The notes under the pieces are model-generated. The model was not told the DNA's origin. It made no database searches and saw nothing but the letters and a program-made list of their open reading frames with translations. DNA of 9,829 bases from Rickettsiales bacterium. GTDB lineage: Bacteria; Pseudomonadota; Alphaproteobacteria; Rickettsiales; Deianiraeaceae. The first letter of the stretch is position 1; each line of letters begins with the position of its first letter. The position numbers were made by a program, and so were the translations under genes. The stretch spans positions 1 through 9,829 of the forward strand of contig CANCKZ010000017.1 of NCBI GenBank assembly GCA_947378695.1, in the 5' to 3' direction. Positions 1 through 7,023 of the stretch are shown here, piece after piece.

Positions 1-1156
1 CGAATGATTTATATGTCGTCAATTCACGAAGGGCGACGGGTCCCCTTGCGTGTAATTTCCCAGTGGAAATTCCAATTTCACCGCCAAAACCGAAATCAAA
101 ACCGTCCGCAAATTGAGTTGACCCATTGTGAATTACAATTGCGGATTCAACTTCCGCCTTAAATTTTGCAACAGCTTGTGGATTTTCCGAAAGAATTGCT
201 TCCGTATGCTTGGAAGAATATTTGTTGATAAACCCAATAGCCTCTTCAACATTTTGAACGATTTTGACGGCAATTTTTGCATCCAAAAATTCGTTATAGA
301 AGTCCTCAACGCTTGCAATTCCAATTCGTCCATCAATGCGTCTTGATTCCACGCACCCAACAAATTCGCAAGCGGGCATTGAATCAACAATGTTTGAAAG
401 GTGATTTTTGGCGAAATCTTCATCAATCACAACGGTTTCAGTTGCACCGCAAACGGAGACTCTTCGCATTTTGGCATTGATAAGAACCTCGATTGCTTTT
501 TGTGGATTTGCCGAATTTTCGATGTATGTATGGCAGTTGCCGTCAAGATGTTTCAAAATTGGAATTGTGGTGTTTTTGGAAATGAACTGAATTAAACCCT
601 TTCCACCTCTTGGAATTACAAGGTCAATTTCATCATTTTTTTTCAGAATATCTTCCAAAAGTTTCCTATCAGAACTTTCAACATATTGCACAAATTCGTG
701 TTTAATGTTGCTCAAATTCAGTTCATCAAATGTTGCGTGAATTACTTTCACAATTTTTGACGATGTCAAAAACGACTCCCTTCCGCCACGCAAAACACAT
801 TTATTCCCAGATTTAAAACACAAAGCAAACGCATCAAGCGTAACATTGGGGCGAGATTCGTATATAATCAATATCCTTCCAATTGGGCAGGATATTCGCT
901 GAAATTTCAACCCATTATGCGGAACAATCCATTCTTCCAGAACTTTTCCAATTGGCGATTCTTGCTCAATTATTGATTTTAGCGATTCAACCATTGAATC
1001 AAATGTTTTCTGCGAAACGGTTAGGCGTTCAATAAATGCCGTGTCTTTTCCTTCTTGAATTGCGGCTGAAACATCAAGTGCGTTTGCGGAAAATATTTCG
1101 TCTTTTTTTGCTTCCAAGTTAATTAGAAGTCTTCTTAATAGTATATCTTGATTCAT
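1..1156 (-). CDS. proA: Glutamate-5-semialdehyde dehydrogenase (gamma-glutamyl phosphate reductase), C-terminus cut by left edge
   Basis: Cytosolic NADPH-dependent enzyme that reduces gamma-glutamyl phosphate to glutamate-5-semialdehyde, the second step of proline synthesis from glutamate (ProB makes the substrate). I translated the minus strand from the ATG at 1156-1154; 385 codons stay open to the edge. ProA landmarks appear in order: SANALDV near residue 23, the YESRPNVTLDAFALCFKSGN block and LRGGRES, the IPRGGKGL block, the catalytic-cysteine block MRRVSVCGATET, and the terminal block FGGEIGISTGKLHARGP followed by ALRELTTYKSF. Compared with E. coli ProA (417 residues), only about ten residues should be missing beyond the edge. 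The N-terminus is about 23 residues shorter than E. coli ProA. The frame stays open upstream to a stop at 1225-1223, but offers only GTG (1207) or TTG (1198, 1216) starts inside lspA. It begins 10 bases after the lspA stop, so the two are probably cotranscribed. No clear Shine-Dalgarno sequence precedes it. Confidence 0.95.
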   Translation of the reverse strand, partial: MNQDILLRRLLINLEAKKDEIFSANALDVSAAIQEGKDTAFIERLTVSQKTFDSMVESLKSIIEQESPIGKVLEEWIVPHNGLKFQRISCPIGRILIIYESRPNVTLDAFALCFKSGNKCVLRGGRESFLTSSKIVKVIHATFDELNLSNIKHEFVQYVESSDRKLLEDILKKNDEIDLVIPRGGKGLIQFISKNTTIPILKHLDGNCHTYIENSANPQKAIEVLINAKMRRVSVCGATETVVIDEDFAKNHLSNIVDSMPACEFVGCVESRRIDGRIGIASVEDFYNEFLDAKIAVKIVQNVEEAIGFINKYSSKHTEAILSENPQAVAKFKAEVESAIVIHNGSTQFADGFDFGFGGEIGISTGKLHARGPVALRELTTYKSF

Positions 1157-1166
1157 ACATTTGTAA

Positions 1167-1700
1167 TTATTTTTTTCTTGTGAAAAATTGATGTCCAAAA
1201 ATGCCACAAATTCCAATGAATATCAAACTATCAGCAACATTAAACGCAGGATAGTGATGATTGTTCACGAAGAAATCAAGGAAGTCAATTACTCCGCCGT
1301 GAATTAGGCGATCGTAAATATTTCCCATAGCACCGGAAATTATCACGCTGTAACAATATTTCACAAATGTATTTTTTTCTTTATACATTATGAAAAATAT
1401 GAAGCACAGAATTGCTATTGTCATTGTTAGCAAAATCACTTTCCCATTTTCAATTCCAGAAAGAAACCCAAAGCTTACGCCCGTGTTCAAAACGCAAACG
1501 ATATCAAAAAACGGCAGAACTTTCACCGTTGTTCTTGGAATGCAAATGTTGTATATCACCGAAACCTTGCTGGCGTAATCTAAGAAGAAACCAACAAGCG
1601 GAATAACGATAAACATTAAGGAATTATGTATCCATTTCCCAGCTATGCCCTTCATATTTTCGCAAAAGTTTGTCATAAAATTTGTCATTTTAGAATCCAT
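1167..1700 (-). CDS. lspA: Lipoprotein signal peptidase (signal peptidase II)
   Basis: Inner-membrane aspartyl protease that cuts the signal peptide of prolipoproteins just before the lipid-modified cysteine. All family blocks are visible. Numbered from the upstream TTG at 1727 they are LDYASK (D50, K54, matching the usual DxxxK), NTGVSFG (N81), GAMGNIYDR (N136, D139, R140), GVIDFLDFF (D148) and FNVADSLIF (N163, D166). D148 and D166 are the expected catalytic pair and lie 18 residues apart, as in E. coli LspA. Four hydrophobic segments fit the four-helix topology. The frame opens at TTG 1727 (186 aa), but the family is usually about 160-170 aa. I chose ATG 1700 (177 aa); ATGs at 1688, 1676 and 1655 (162 aa) are also possible, and no ribosome binding site decides between them. 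It is divergent from murC and runs directly into proA. Confidence 0.93.
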   Translation of the reverse strand: MDSKMTNFMTNFCENMKGIAGKWIHNSLMFIVIPLVGFFLDYASKVSVIYNICIPRTTVKVLPFFDIVCVLNTGVSFGFLSGIENGKVILLTMTIAILCFIFFIMYKEKNTFVKYCYSVIISGAMGNIYDRLIHGGVIDFLDFFVNNHHYPAFNVADSLIFIGICGIFGHQFFTRKK

Positions 1701-1772
1701 CAAAGAAAAAACTTGAAAAATCAACAAATAAAATTATTAAGCAAGCTATAAAGCAAACCCTATTTCATTACT
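1701..1772. promoter_or_regulatory. Divergent lspA/murC intergenic region, probable promoters for both directions
   Basis: This is the only space that can hold the starts of both the lspA-proA and the murC gene rows. It is almost pure A/T. For murC a weak plus-strand candidate is TTGAAA (1713-1718) with TATTAA (1735-1740), spacer 16. A TATAAA also lies at 1747-1752 but has no good -35 partner. For lspA the hexamer TTGCTT occurs twice on the minus strand (1756-1751 and 1744-1739), without a convincing -10 at the right distance. The existence of promoters here is inferred from the divergent layout; the exact hexamers are guesses. Confidence 0.35.
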
Positions 1773-3356
1773 ATGAAGAATATGCACGAACTTATTGGAA
1801 AAACTGTTCACTTTATCGGCATTGGTGGCGTTTCAATGAGTGGCATCGCCAAATGCTTCGCACAAAATGGCATGAAAGTTCAAGGCTCCGATTCCGCCCT
1901 AACGGATTCCAAATACATAAACCAATTTGAAGAACTTGGCATTAAGCTTTTCTCGTCCCATGAATCTTCAAACATCACAAACGAAGTAAGTCTTATCGTG
2001 AAAACATCAACAGTGCCGGAAAGCAATCCGGAAATGATGCAAGCACAAAAATTTGGCATTAAAATTATTGAACGATTTGAAGCCTTGGAATTAATACTTT
2101 CCCAGTTTGAAATTCGTGTTGGAATTTCGGGTTCATCTGGTAAAACAACAACAACGGCACTTTGCTGGCAGGCTATCAAAGCTTCAACAACAACACTTCC
2201 ATCTTGCATAATTGGAACGGTTTTGAACGAAGTAAATTCAAGTGTGTTTATAAACGAGAAATCCAACATTTGCGTTGTTGAAGCTGATGAATCTGATGGT
2301 TCATTTGCCGATATGAACTTCACCGTTGCAATTATTACGGATATTGACGCTGACCACCTTGACCACAAACGCTATAGCAACAACCGTGAAAATCTTATCG
2401 CACATTTTCACAAGTTTGCACAAAATGCCCTTGAAAACAACGGCATTGTAATATTCAACGCCAATTGCAAAACAACGGTGGAACTTATGCACAACTTCAC
2501 GCAATATAAATCCTCAATTTTTTCCTATTCCGGAATTGATAAAGTTGCAAGCTTCAAAAACATTCACCAAGTTGGGGAAAGTGTGTTTGCGAACTGCTAT
2601 CTTAAAGAAGCGAAAAATCTTCCAAATGCGGTGGAATTTTCCTGCGGTGGCGTTGTTGAGCTTGAAAATATCAAAATTCCAATGATAGGCAAACTCAATG
2701 CGTTCAATGCCCTTCCTGCGTTAATTGTTGCGTCAAAACTACTTCAAAACACAACAAACACCGTGTTTAATAATTTCAAAGGTGCAAATAAACGAGTGGA
2801 AATTGTTGGCGAAGTTGAAGTGAACGGCAGAAGTGTTACTGTTATTGACGACTACGCACATAGTCCAAAAAAAATCAAAGCATTCATTGATTCCTTCTCC
2901 TCCTATTGCAAGGATATCAACGCCGAATTTGTTGTTATTTGCGAACCGCATAAATATACTCGTGTTGAAAGTTTATACAATGAATATCTTACATGTTTTG
3001 ATGGCTGTAATCATCTTCTGATGATGGAGATTTTTGGAATTCAAGGCAGGGATGTCCAGCAAGATGTATCATCGGAAAAACTTGTAAGGGATATTGAAGA
3101 ACTTTGGAAGACGAGACGATCGCTTGCTGGGTCAATTATTGAACCAGATGTTGAACCAAATTCTGGGCAAAATTTTGTAATAAAAAACTTGAAATTTAAT
3201 AAAATCATTTTAAGTGATAACACCTTCGCTTTCGTGGAAGAGTTTTTTGGACAAAAACGCAAAGTGTTTTATGTCTTTCTTGGTGCAGGATATTCCAACA
3301 AATACGCACATTTACTTTATGAACAACTAAGGAACTATAATGTTTGCAGGTCTTGA
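1773..3356 (+). CDS. murC: UDP-N-acetylmuramate--L-alanine ligase (MurC), divergent
   Basis: Cytosolic Mur ligase that adds L-alanine to UDP-MurNAc with ATP, the first amino-acid step of peptidoglycan precursor synthesis. Mur domains in order: an N-terminal Rossmann-like domain with HFIGIGGVSMSGIA (residues 13-26), the ATP loop GSSGKTTTT (120-128, K124), VVEADESDGSF (168-178), TDIDADHLD (189-197), then the C-terminal domain with IDDYAHSPKKI (358-368) and CEPHKYTR (390-397), ending near FLGAGYSN (502-509). MurC normally reads GTHGKTTTT in the loop and HHP in the DDY motif, so both motifs are altered here. The 527 residues exceed the usual 460-490, mostly through a stretch at about 430-475 before the last strand. 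The start ATG at 1773 has no Shine-Dalgarno; ATG 1782 is an alternative. The last 17 bases overlap the next gene. Mpl is a less likely alternative. Confidence 0.9.
   Translation: MKNMHELIGKTVHFIGIGGVSMSGIAKCFAQNGMKVQGSDSALTDSKYINQFEELGIKLFSSHESSNITNEVSLIVKTSTVPESNPEMMQAQKFGIKIIERFEALELILSQFEIRVGISGSSGKTTTTALCWQAIKASTTTLPSCIIGTVLNEVNSSVFINEKSNICVVEADESDGSFADMNFTVAIITDIDADHLDHKRYSNNRENLIAHFHKFAQNALENNGIVIFNANCKTTVELMHNFTQYKSSIFSYSGIDKVASFKNIHQVGESVFANCYLKEAKNLPNAVEFSCGGVVELENIKIPMIGKLNAFNALPALIVASKLLQNTTNTVFNNFKGANKRVEIVGEVEVNGRSVTVIDDYAHSPKKIKAFIDSFSSYCKDINAEFVVICEPHKYTRVESLYNEYLTCFDGCNHLLMMEIFGIQGRDVQQDVSSEKLVRDIEELWKTRRSLAGSIIEPDVEPNSGQNFVIKNLKFNKIILSDNTFAFVEEFFGQKRKVFYVFLGAGYSNKYAHLLYEQLRNYNVCRS
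3329..3333 (+). promoter_or_regulatory. Shine-Dalgarno AAGGA for the gene at 3340, inside murC
   Basis: AAGGA lies 6 bases before the ATG at 3340, within the murC coding sequence. It is the clearest ribosome binding site I see in the window and supports starting the GspL/PilM-like gene at 3340, despite the 17-base overlap with murC. It suggests active reinitiation or direct loading of ribosomes at this junction. Confidence 0.5.
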
Positions 3357-4839
3357 AATACTAAAAAGAAATTCAATATTTTTATTCATAGGAAGTCGTG
3401 AATTATATTTTGTTCGCTTTCTGAATGGGAAAATTTTTTCTACAAGGGTCTATAAAATTTCATACAACACAGAAAGTGACAGTTTGAAATCTTTCTTTAA
3501 GGATTACTTCATCGGAAAAGAAGGTATTCCGGTTGCAATTATTTTCGACGTTCCAAACCAATCGTTCACAGAATATAAATTCCTTAAAGCCATAAGTTCA
3601 ACGGCAATTCACCATTCAATTATCAAGAAAATATCGCAAGATGTTCCACAAGAAGCCATTCACGATTATTACACCCTGTCATCGCACGATGCCAAATCCA
3701 CAGAAAATGTCTATCAGGTGGTTTCCCTTGTGAAAACTTTGAATACGAGCCTTTGCATTGACCTTCTTCTAAAATTTCCAAACCCAATTGCGGGATACTT
3801 CTCCATGACTCTTGAAGTTTTGGATATTTGCGAGGGCAATGTTCGCACAATTCACATGCCAAAACCAATGCCTGTTGTTGAACAGGATATTCTTGATGTT
3901 CGTGATAAAACACATGACGAACTTACCGTTGTTGCACAATACAGCCCAATTTCAGGCATAAATTTTTCCCTTTCGCAAGGCACAAAAATTCTATTCCACC
4001 ACCACATACCTTGCACGCAGATCGACCAAGCAATTCAAAAGGAAGTTGATACAACGGTTTTTACAATTGCAGATTACGCAACGCAGCTTGGTCTTGAATA
4101 TCGTGTTTATGTCTACGGAAGTGAATCTTTGTTGAAATCGGTACTGAAAACATCGTTTGATAACACCTCAATATACTACACACAATCAGATCTTCCCAAC
4201 GCAAAATTGTTCTATCACAAAGGTTACAGCGATAACCTTGAAACAGTAAACACCCTTGATGCCATAGCGTTTAAGTGTATTTACGAACCAACATTTTTCA
4301 TAAAAAACAAACAATTCTTTTCCACAATCCTCAAACACTACACGAAAAAATCGGCAACAATTCTTGTTGCAATTGCTATTATGTTCATGTTTGCGTATCA
4401 AGCATTTATGATGGCAATGTCGGCAGTGGAATCGTTCACGAAATATCGCAATGCGAATTCTCTTGATGTTTCGCATATGTTAAGCCGTGTTGAAAACTTG
4501 GGCAGAAATATTGAACACCAAAAAAAGACCGTCACACTATATTCGCAATTCACAACGGATACCTACTTCTCGTTCTTTGAACAACTGAAACCACTTGTGA
4601 AAGGCACGGCTTATATTAAAGGAATTGCATACTCTTGCTCTTCCGAATGTTATGGAGCAAACGCCGCAATTGAAGTAACAATCAACGGAAATGCCGAACA
4701 ATTGCAGGACTATTACAGCCTTGTTTCCGACATTCGCAGAGTGTTCTATCGCTATGAAATAACAAGGAAAATTGATGAATCGTCAAACGATTTCGTAGTA
4801 AAACTTACTAACCAAACAAGTAACAATAAAACAAAATGA
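3340..4839 (+). CDS. GspL-like or PilM-PilN-fusion-like inner-membrane assembly platform protein
   Basis: I do not recognise this protein by close identity; the call rests on architecture and context. Residues 1 to about 330 form a cytoplasmic domain with scattered features of PilM/GspL actin-like folds: FLFIGSRELYFVRFLNGK near 14-31, TVVAQYSPISGINFSLSQGT at 196-215, and a DNLETVNTLDAIAFK block at 298-312. One strong membrane segment (about 338-360, ILVAIAIMFMFAYQAFMMAM) follows the basic KHYTKK. A predicted heptad-like helix (about 362-400) and a small alpha/beta domain (about 405-490), compatible with a ferredoxin-like fold, come next. GspL has this layout in type II secretion; in type IV pili PilM and PilN supply it as two proteins. 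No typical actin phosphate loop is evident. Family members bind the cytoplasmic ATPase and the next platform protein. It overlaps murC by 17 bases and the following gene by 4 (ATGA), indicating coupled translation. Confidence 0.6.
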   Translation: MFAGLEILKRNSIFLFIGSRELYFVRFLNGKIFSTRVYKISYNTESDSLKSFFKDYFIGKEGIPVAIIFDVPNQSFTEYKFLKAISSTAIHHSIIKKISQDVPQEAIHDYYTLSSHDAKSTENVYQVVSLVKTLNTSLCIDLLLKFPNPIAGYFSMTLEVLDICEGNVRTIHMPKPMPVVEQDILDVRDKTHDELTVVAQYSPISGINFSLSQGTKILFHHHIPCTQIDQAIQKEVDTTVFTIADYATQLGLEYRVYVYGSESLLKSVLKTSFDNTSIYYTQSDLPNAKLFYHKGYSDNLETVNTLDAIAFKCIYEPTFFIKNKQFFSTILKHYTKKSATILVAIAIMFMFAYQAFMMAMSAVESFTKYRNANSLDVSHMLSRVENLGRNIEHQKKTVTLYSQFTTDTYFSFFEQLKPLVKGTAYIKGIAYSCSSECYGANAAIEVTINGNAEQLQDYYSLVSDIRRVFYRYEITRKIDESSNDFVVKLTNQTSNNKTK

Positions 4840-5468
4840 ACAGGTCATATCAAATCCATTTAAGGAATCAATCAGCCTCTTTCTTGAAGAAAATCGCAAT
4901 CATTTCTGTCGTTTTTCTAATATTAATGGCACTTGCGTTGTTTTTGAAAAACCACTTTGTGCAGAAAAATGTGCAGTCTGAAATGAAAATGAAACAGGTG
5001 CAAATGTCTTCTTCCAAAAGCAGTGCAATTAATGCAAACAAAGCCTTGGTTATGGAATCATTCGAAGCACTTTCACAACACAAAAAAGACAACACAGAAA
5101 ACGGCAGGCAATACATGATTGAAACCCTTACTCAATTTGCCGAACAAGCACAACTTGCAAATTTTGTGATCGACAATGTCTCGGAAAAAAACTCCATACT
5201 TTCCGTCATGTACAAAGACCTTCAAACAATTACGCCACTGAATCTTTTTGAAATTGAGGTTACATTTAACTCCAACTTTCAAAGACAAACCGAAGCATTT
5301 ATTCAAAGCTTGAATCTTGAAGCAAACGGGCAAATTATTATTCAAAAAATTGAAACAAAAAGAGTGGTTAAGGAAATTGATAACAGCGTAATTAATGCGT
5401 TAAATTCAGGGCAAAATGTCGCAATGGTTAACACTCATTTGGTTCTTCACTGGTTTTTTATAAAATAA
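4836..5468 (+). CDS. GspM/PilO-like bitopic inner-membrane platform protein
   Basis: A 210-residue protein with a short basic cytoplasmic start (residues 1-19), one membrane helix (about 20-38, IAIISVVFLILMALALFL), a polar helical stretch likely to form a coiled coil (about 42-110), and a C-terminal alpha/beta domain (about 108-210) with alternating strands such as FEIEVTFNSNF and QIIIQKIETKRVV. This is the layout of GspM and PilO, which pair with GspL or PilN through their periplasmic helices and ferredoxin-like domains. I see no diagnostic residue signature, so the call depends on topology and on its place directly after a GspL/PilMN-like gene (4-base ATGA overlap) and before a PilP/GspC-like gene (3-base gap). 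No Shine-Dalgarno is visible, so translation probably depends on coupling to the upstream gene. Confidence 0.55.
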   Translation: MNRSYQIHLRNQSASFLKKIAIISVVFLILMALALFLKNHFVQKNVQSEMKMKQVQMSSSKSSAINANKALVMESFEALSQHKKDNTENGRQYMIETLTQFAEQAQLANFVIDNVSEKNSILSVMYKDLQTITPLNLFEIEVTFNSNFQRQTEAFIQSLNLEANGQIIIQKIETKRVVKEIDNSVINALNSGQNVAMVNTHLVLHWFFIK

Positions 5469-5471
5469 TTT

Positions 5472-6314
5472 ATGCTACACATATTTTTTTTCTTGGCAAC
5501 TTTTTCATCCTTCGCCACAGAATACGCATCAACAGAAAGAGTGGTTCACACCGAAACGGCAAATGTGAAATCAACTGCAACTGTTTCCAAGTTTGCTGCC
5601 CCAACTGCTCCACAAACGGAAAGCATGCAAAAAAAACTTTTACAGGCAAATTCCAACCCACTTCAAACGCAGGATATCAAACAACTTGGCAGCGCACTTT
5701 CGTTTGCAAAAAGTTCGTTAATTGAAAATACCGAAATTGCAAAAGCTGAATTTGGAATGTCTGATTCACAAAAACCCTCAAACAAACCACAGCCAATAAC
5801 AGTAGACGAACCCGTAAAATTTGATCCATCATACAACATACCGCAATATCGCGATGTTTTCTATACTCCGCAAGATTCCGCCCTCGTCAACCAAGCCGTT
5901 GACTACTTTTCCAAAGGAAAAAAAATGATCGTAAAACCACGCAAATTCACAACAGAGCGAACACAAATCACAATCAACCCCATTGTGCATGTTTCTTCAA
6001 TAATGTATAACGACCCAAGCTATTGGATAGTCTTCACAAATATTGGGAAATTTACATACGCAAAATCCTCAATTGATGGCATCAAAATCAGCGAAAGTTC
6101 CAACAACGCCATTGAATTTACAATTCCACTGAAAGGCACACTGCAAACCGAAGGCAAGAAACTTGGTGCTTCAAAAAACCGAAATGTATCGGTGCAATCA
6201 AGCTTTGTTGCGGTAACGCTTCGCACTGGTGAATGTTTTTTTGCAAAAGATTTAGAAATTACCAAAAAATGTGGATCAAGAATTGAAGAGATTGAAAAAC
6301 AAGTTGAAATTTAG
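5472..6314 (+). CDS. Exported protein with GspC/GspB/PilP-like C-terminal domain
   Basis: A 280-residue protein starting with a short hydrophobic segment (MLHIFFFLATFSSFA, 1-15) that looks like a cleavable signal peptide ending at SFA before TEYA, although it has no lysine or arginine in its n-region. A long polar, Ala/Ser/Thr/Gln-rich linker (about 16-110) and a Pro-containing stretch (about 100-135) follow. The folded part is at about 165-265, with VSSIMYNDPSYWIVFTN (174-190), DGIKIS and NAIEFTIPL. This resembles the small beta domain (homology region) of GspC, GspB and PilP, which contacts the outer-membrane secretin. Two cysteines (C255, C267) could form a periplasmic disulfide. There is no lipobox, unlike PilP, which is normally a lipoprotein. 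It begins 3 bases after the GspM/PilO-like stop. Function is inferred from this domain and gene order; no secretin gene lies in the window. Confidence 0.5.
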   Translation: MLHIFFFLATFSSFATEYASTERVVHTETANVKSTATVSKFAAPTAPQTESMQKKLLQANSNPLQTQDIKQLGSALSFAKSSLIENTEIAKAEFGMSDSQKPSNKPQPITVDEPVKFDPSYNIPQYRDVFYTPQDSALVNQAVDYFSKGKKMIVKPRKFTTERTQITINPIVHVSSIMYNDPSYWIVFTNIGKFTYAKSSIDGIKISESSNNAIEFTIPLKGTLQTEGKKLGASKNRNVSVQSSFVAVTLRTGECFFAKDLEITKKCGSRIEEIEKQVEI

Positions 6315-6354
6315 TTTTTTGTGTTATTAAAAATATAAGCCTTTTTCTTCTGAA

Positions 6355-7020
6355 ATGTATAAATTATACCACTACTCCCTTTGCCCTTTTTCAAGAATGA
6401 TTCGCTTCATTTTAAATGAAATACAATTGGAATATATTCTTGTTGAGGAAAAATTCTGGGAATATGACGAACAGTTTCTACAAATTAATCCTGCTGGCAC
6501 AGTTCCCGTTCTTGTTACAAAAAACGGCGATGTTCTTAACCATTCACAGTTGATAATTGAATATTTACTTGAAACATATAAACCAACATTTTTTTTTCCA
6601 GAGGAAAACAATAAACTTGAAACAAAAAAAACGGCGTTATGGTTCACGGAAAAATTTTTCCTAGACTGCACAAAATTCTTCATTCAAGAAAAAGCGGTGA
6701 AATATTTCCACGAAAAAGCACAGCCAAACACAAATATTCTTAGCATGGCACGCTATAACCTTGGCATTCATTTTGATTACACAACCTATCTTTTGGAAAA
6801 AAATACTTGGCTTGGTGGTGAAAAATTTTCCATAGCAGACATCGCCGCCGCAACGCAACTTTCAAGTCTTGATTTCCTCGGCGAAATTCAGTGGTCAAAA
6901 ATTCCTCAAATTAAAGACTGGTATTCAATCGTGAAATCCAAACCAGCGTTCAGGGCATTGCTCAAAGAAAGAATTGCCGGCATTTTAACACCACAACATT
7001 ACCCAAACTTGGATTTTTAA
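6355..7020 (+). CDS. fzlA: FtsZ-binding, glutathione-S-transferase-fold division protein FzlA
   Basis: The 221-residue protein has a full GST fold. The thioredoxin-like N-domain shows LYHYSLCPFSRMIRFIL (4-20), LEYILVEEKFWEYDEQFLQI (25-44) and the cis-proline turn NPAGTVPVLV (45-54); the helical C-domain contains the GST N-capping box FSIADIAAATQLSSLDFLGE (158-177). The end, KSKPAFRALLKERIAGIL (191-208) and then HYPNLDF, matches the conserved tail of alphaproteobacterial FzlA (KSRPSFR...RVPG...HYADLDF type). In Caulobacter FzlA binds FtsZ, curves its filaments and helps activate septal wall synthesis; it is not a detoxifying GST. Its tail is reported to be important for division. Here it starts 40 bases after the secretion-like module and ends 3 bases before ctpA. 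No clear Shine-Dalgarno is present. A general GST is the alternative, but the tail argues against it. Confidence 0.8.
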   Translation: MYKLYHYSLCPFSRMIRFILNEIQLEYILVEEKFWEYDEQFLQINPAGTVPVLVTKNGDVLNHSQLIIEYLLETYKPTFFFPEENNKLETKKTALWFTEKFFLDCTKFFIQEKAVKYFHEKAQPNTNILSMARYNLGIHFDYTTYLLEKNTWLGGEKFSIADIAAATQLSSLDFLGEIQWSKIPQIKDWYSIVKSKPAFRALLKERIAGILTPQHYPNLDF

Positions 7021-7023
7021 AAA

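Noticed and set aside
133..426. Minus-strand open frame of 97 codons inside proA
   Set aside because: It is out of frame with the clear ProA reading, which runs through the same bases with all family motifs. It is a shadow frame.
1880..2368. Minus-strand open frame of 162 codons opposite murC
   Set aside because: It lies fully over the MurC ATP-binding region, shows no recognisable motif, and reflects the low stop density on the opposite strand.
5472..6314. Reading the 280-residue protein as a lipoprotein (PilP proper)
   Set aside because: There is no cysteine in the first 250 residues, so lipobox processing by the neighbouring LspA is not possible from this start.
6334..6339. TATAAG as a -10 box for fzlA
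   Set aside because: No acceptable -35 lies 16-18 bases upstream, and the gap is only 40 bases, so read-through from the upstream genes explains fzlA expression equally well.
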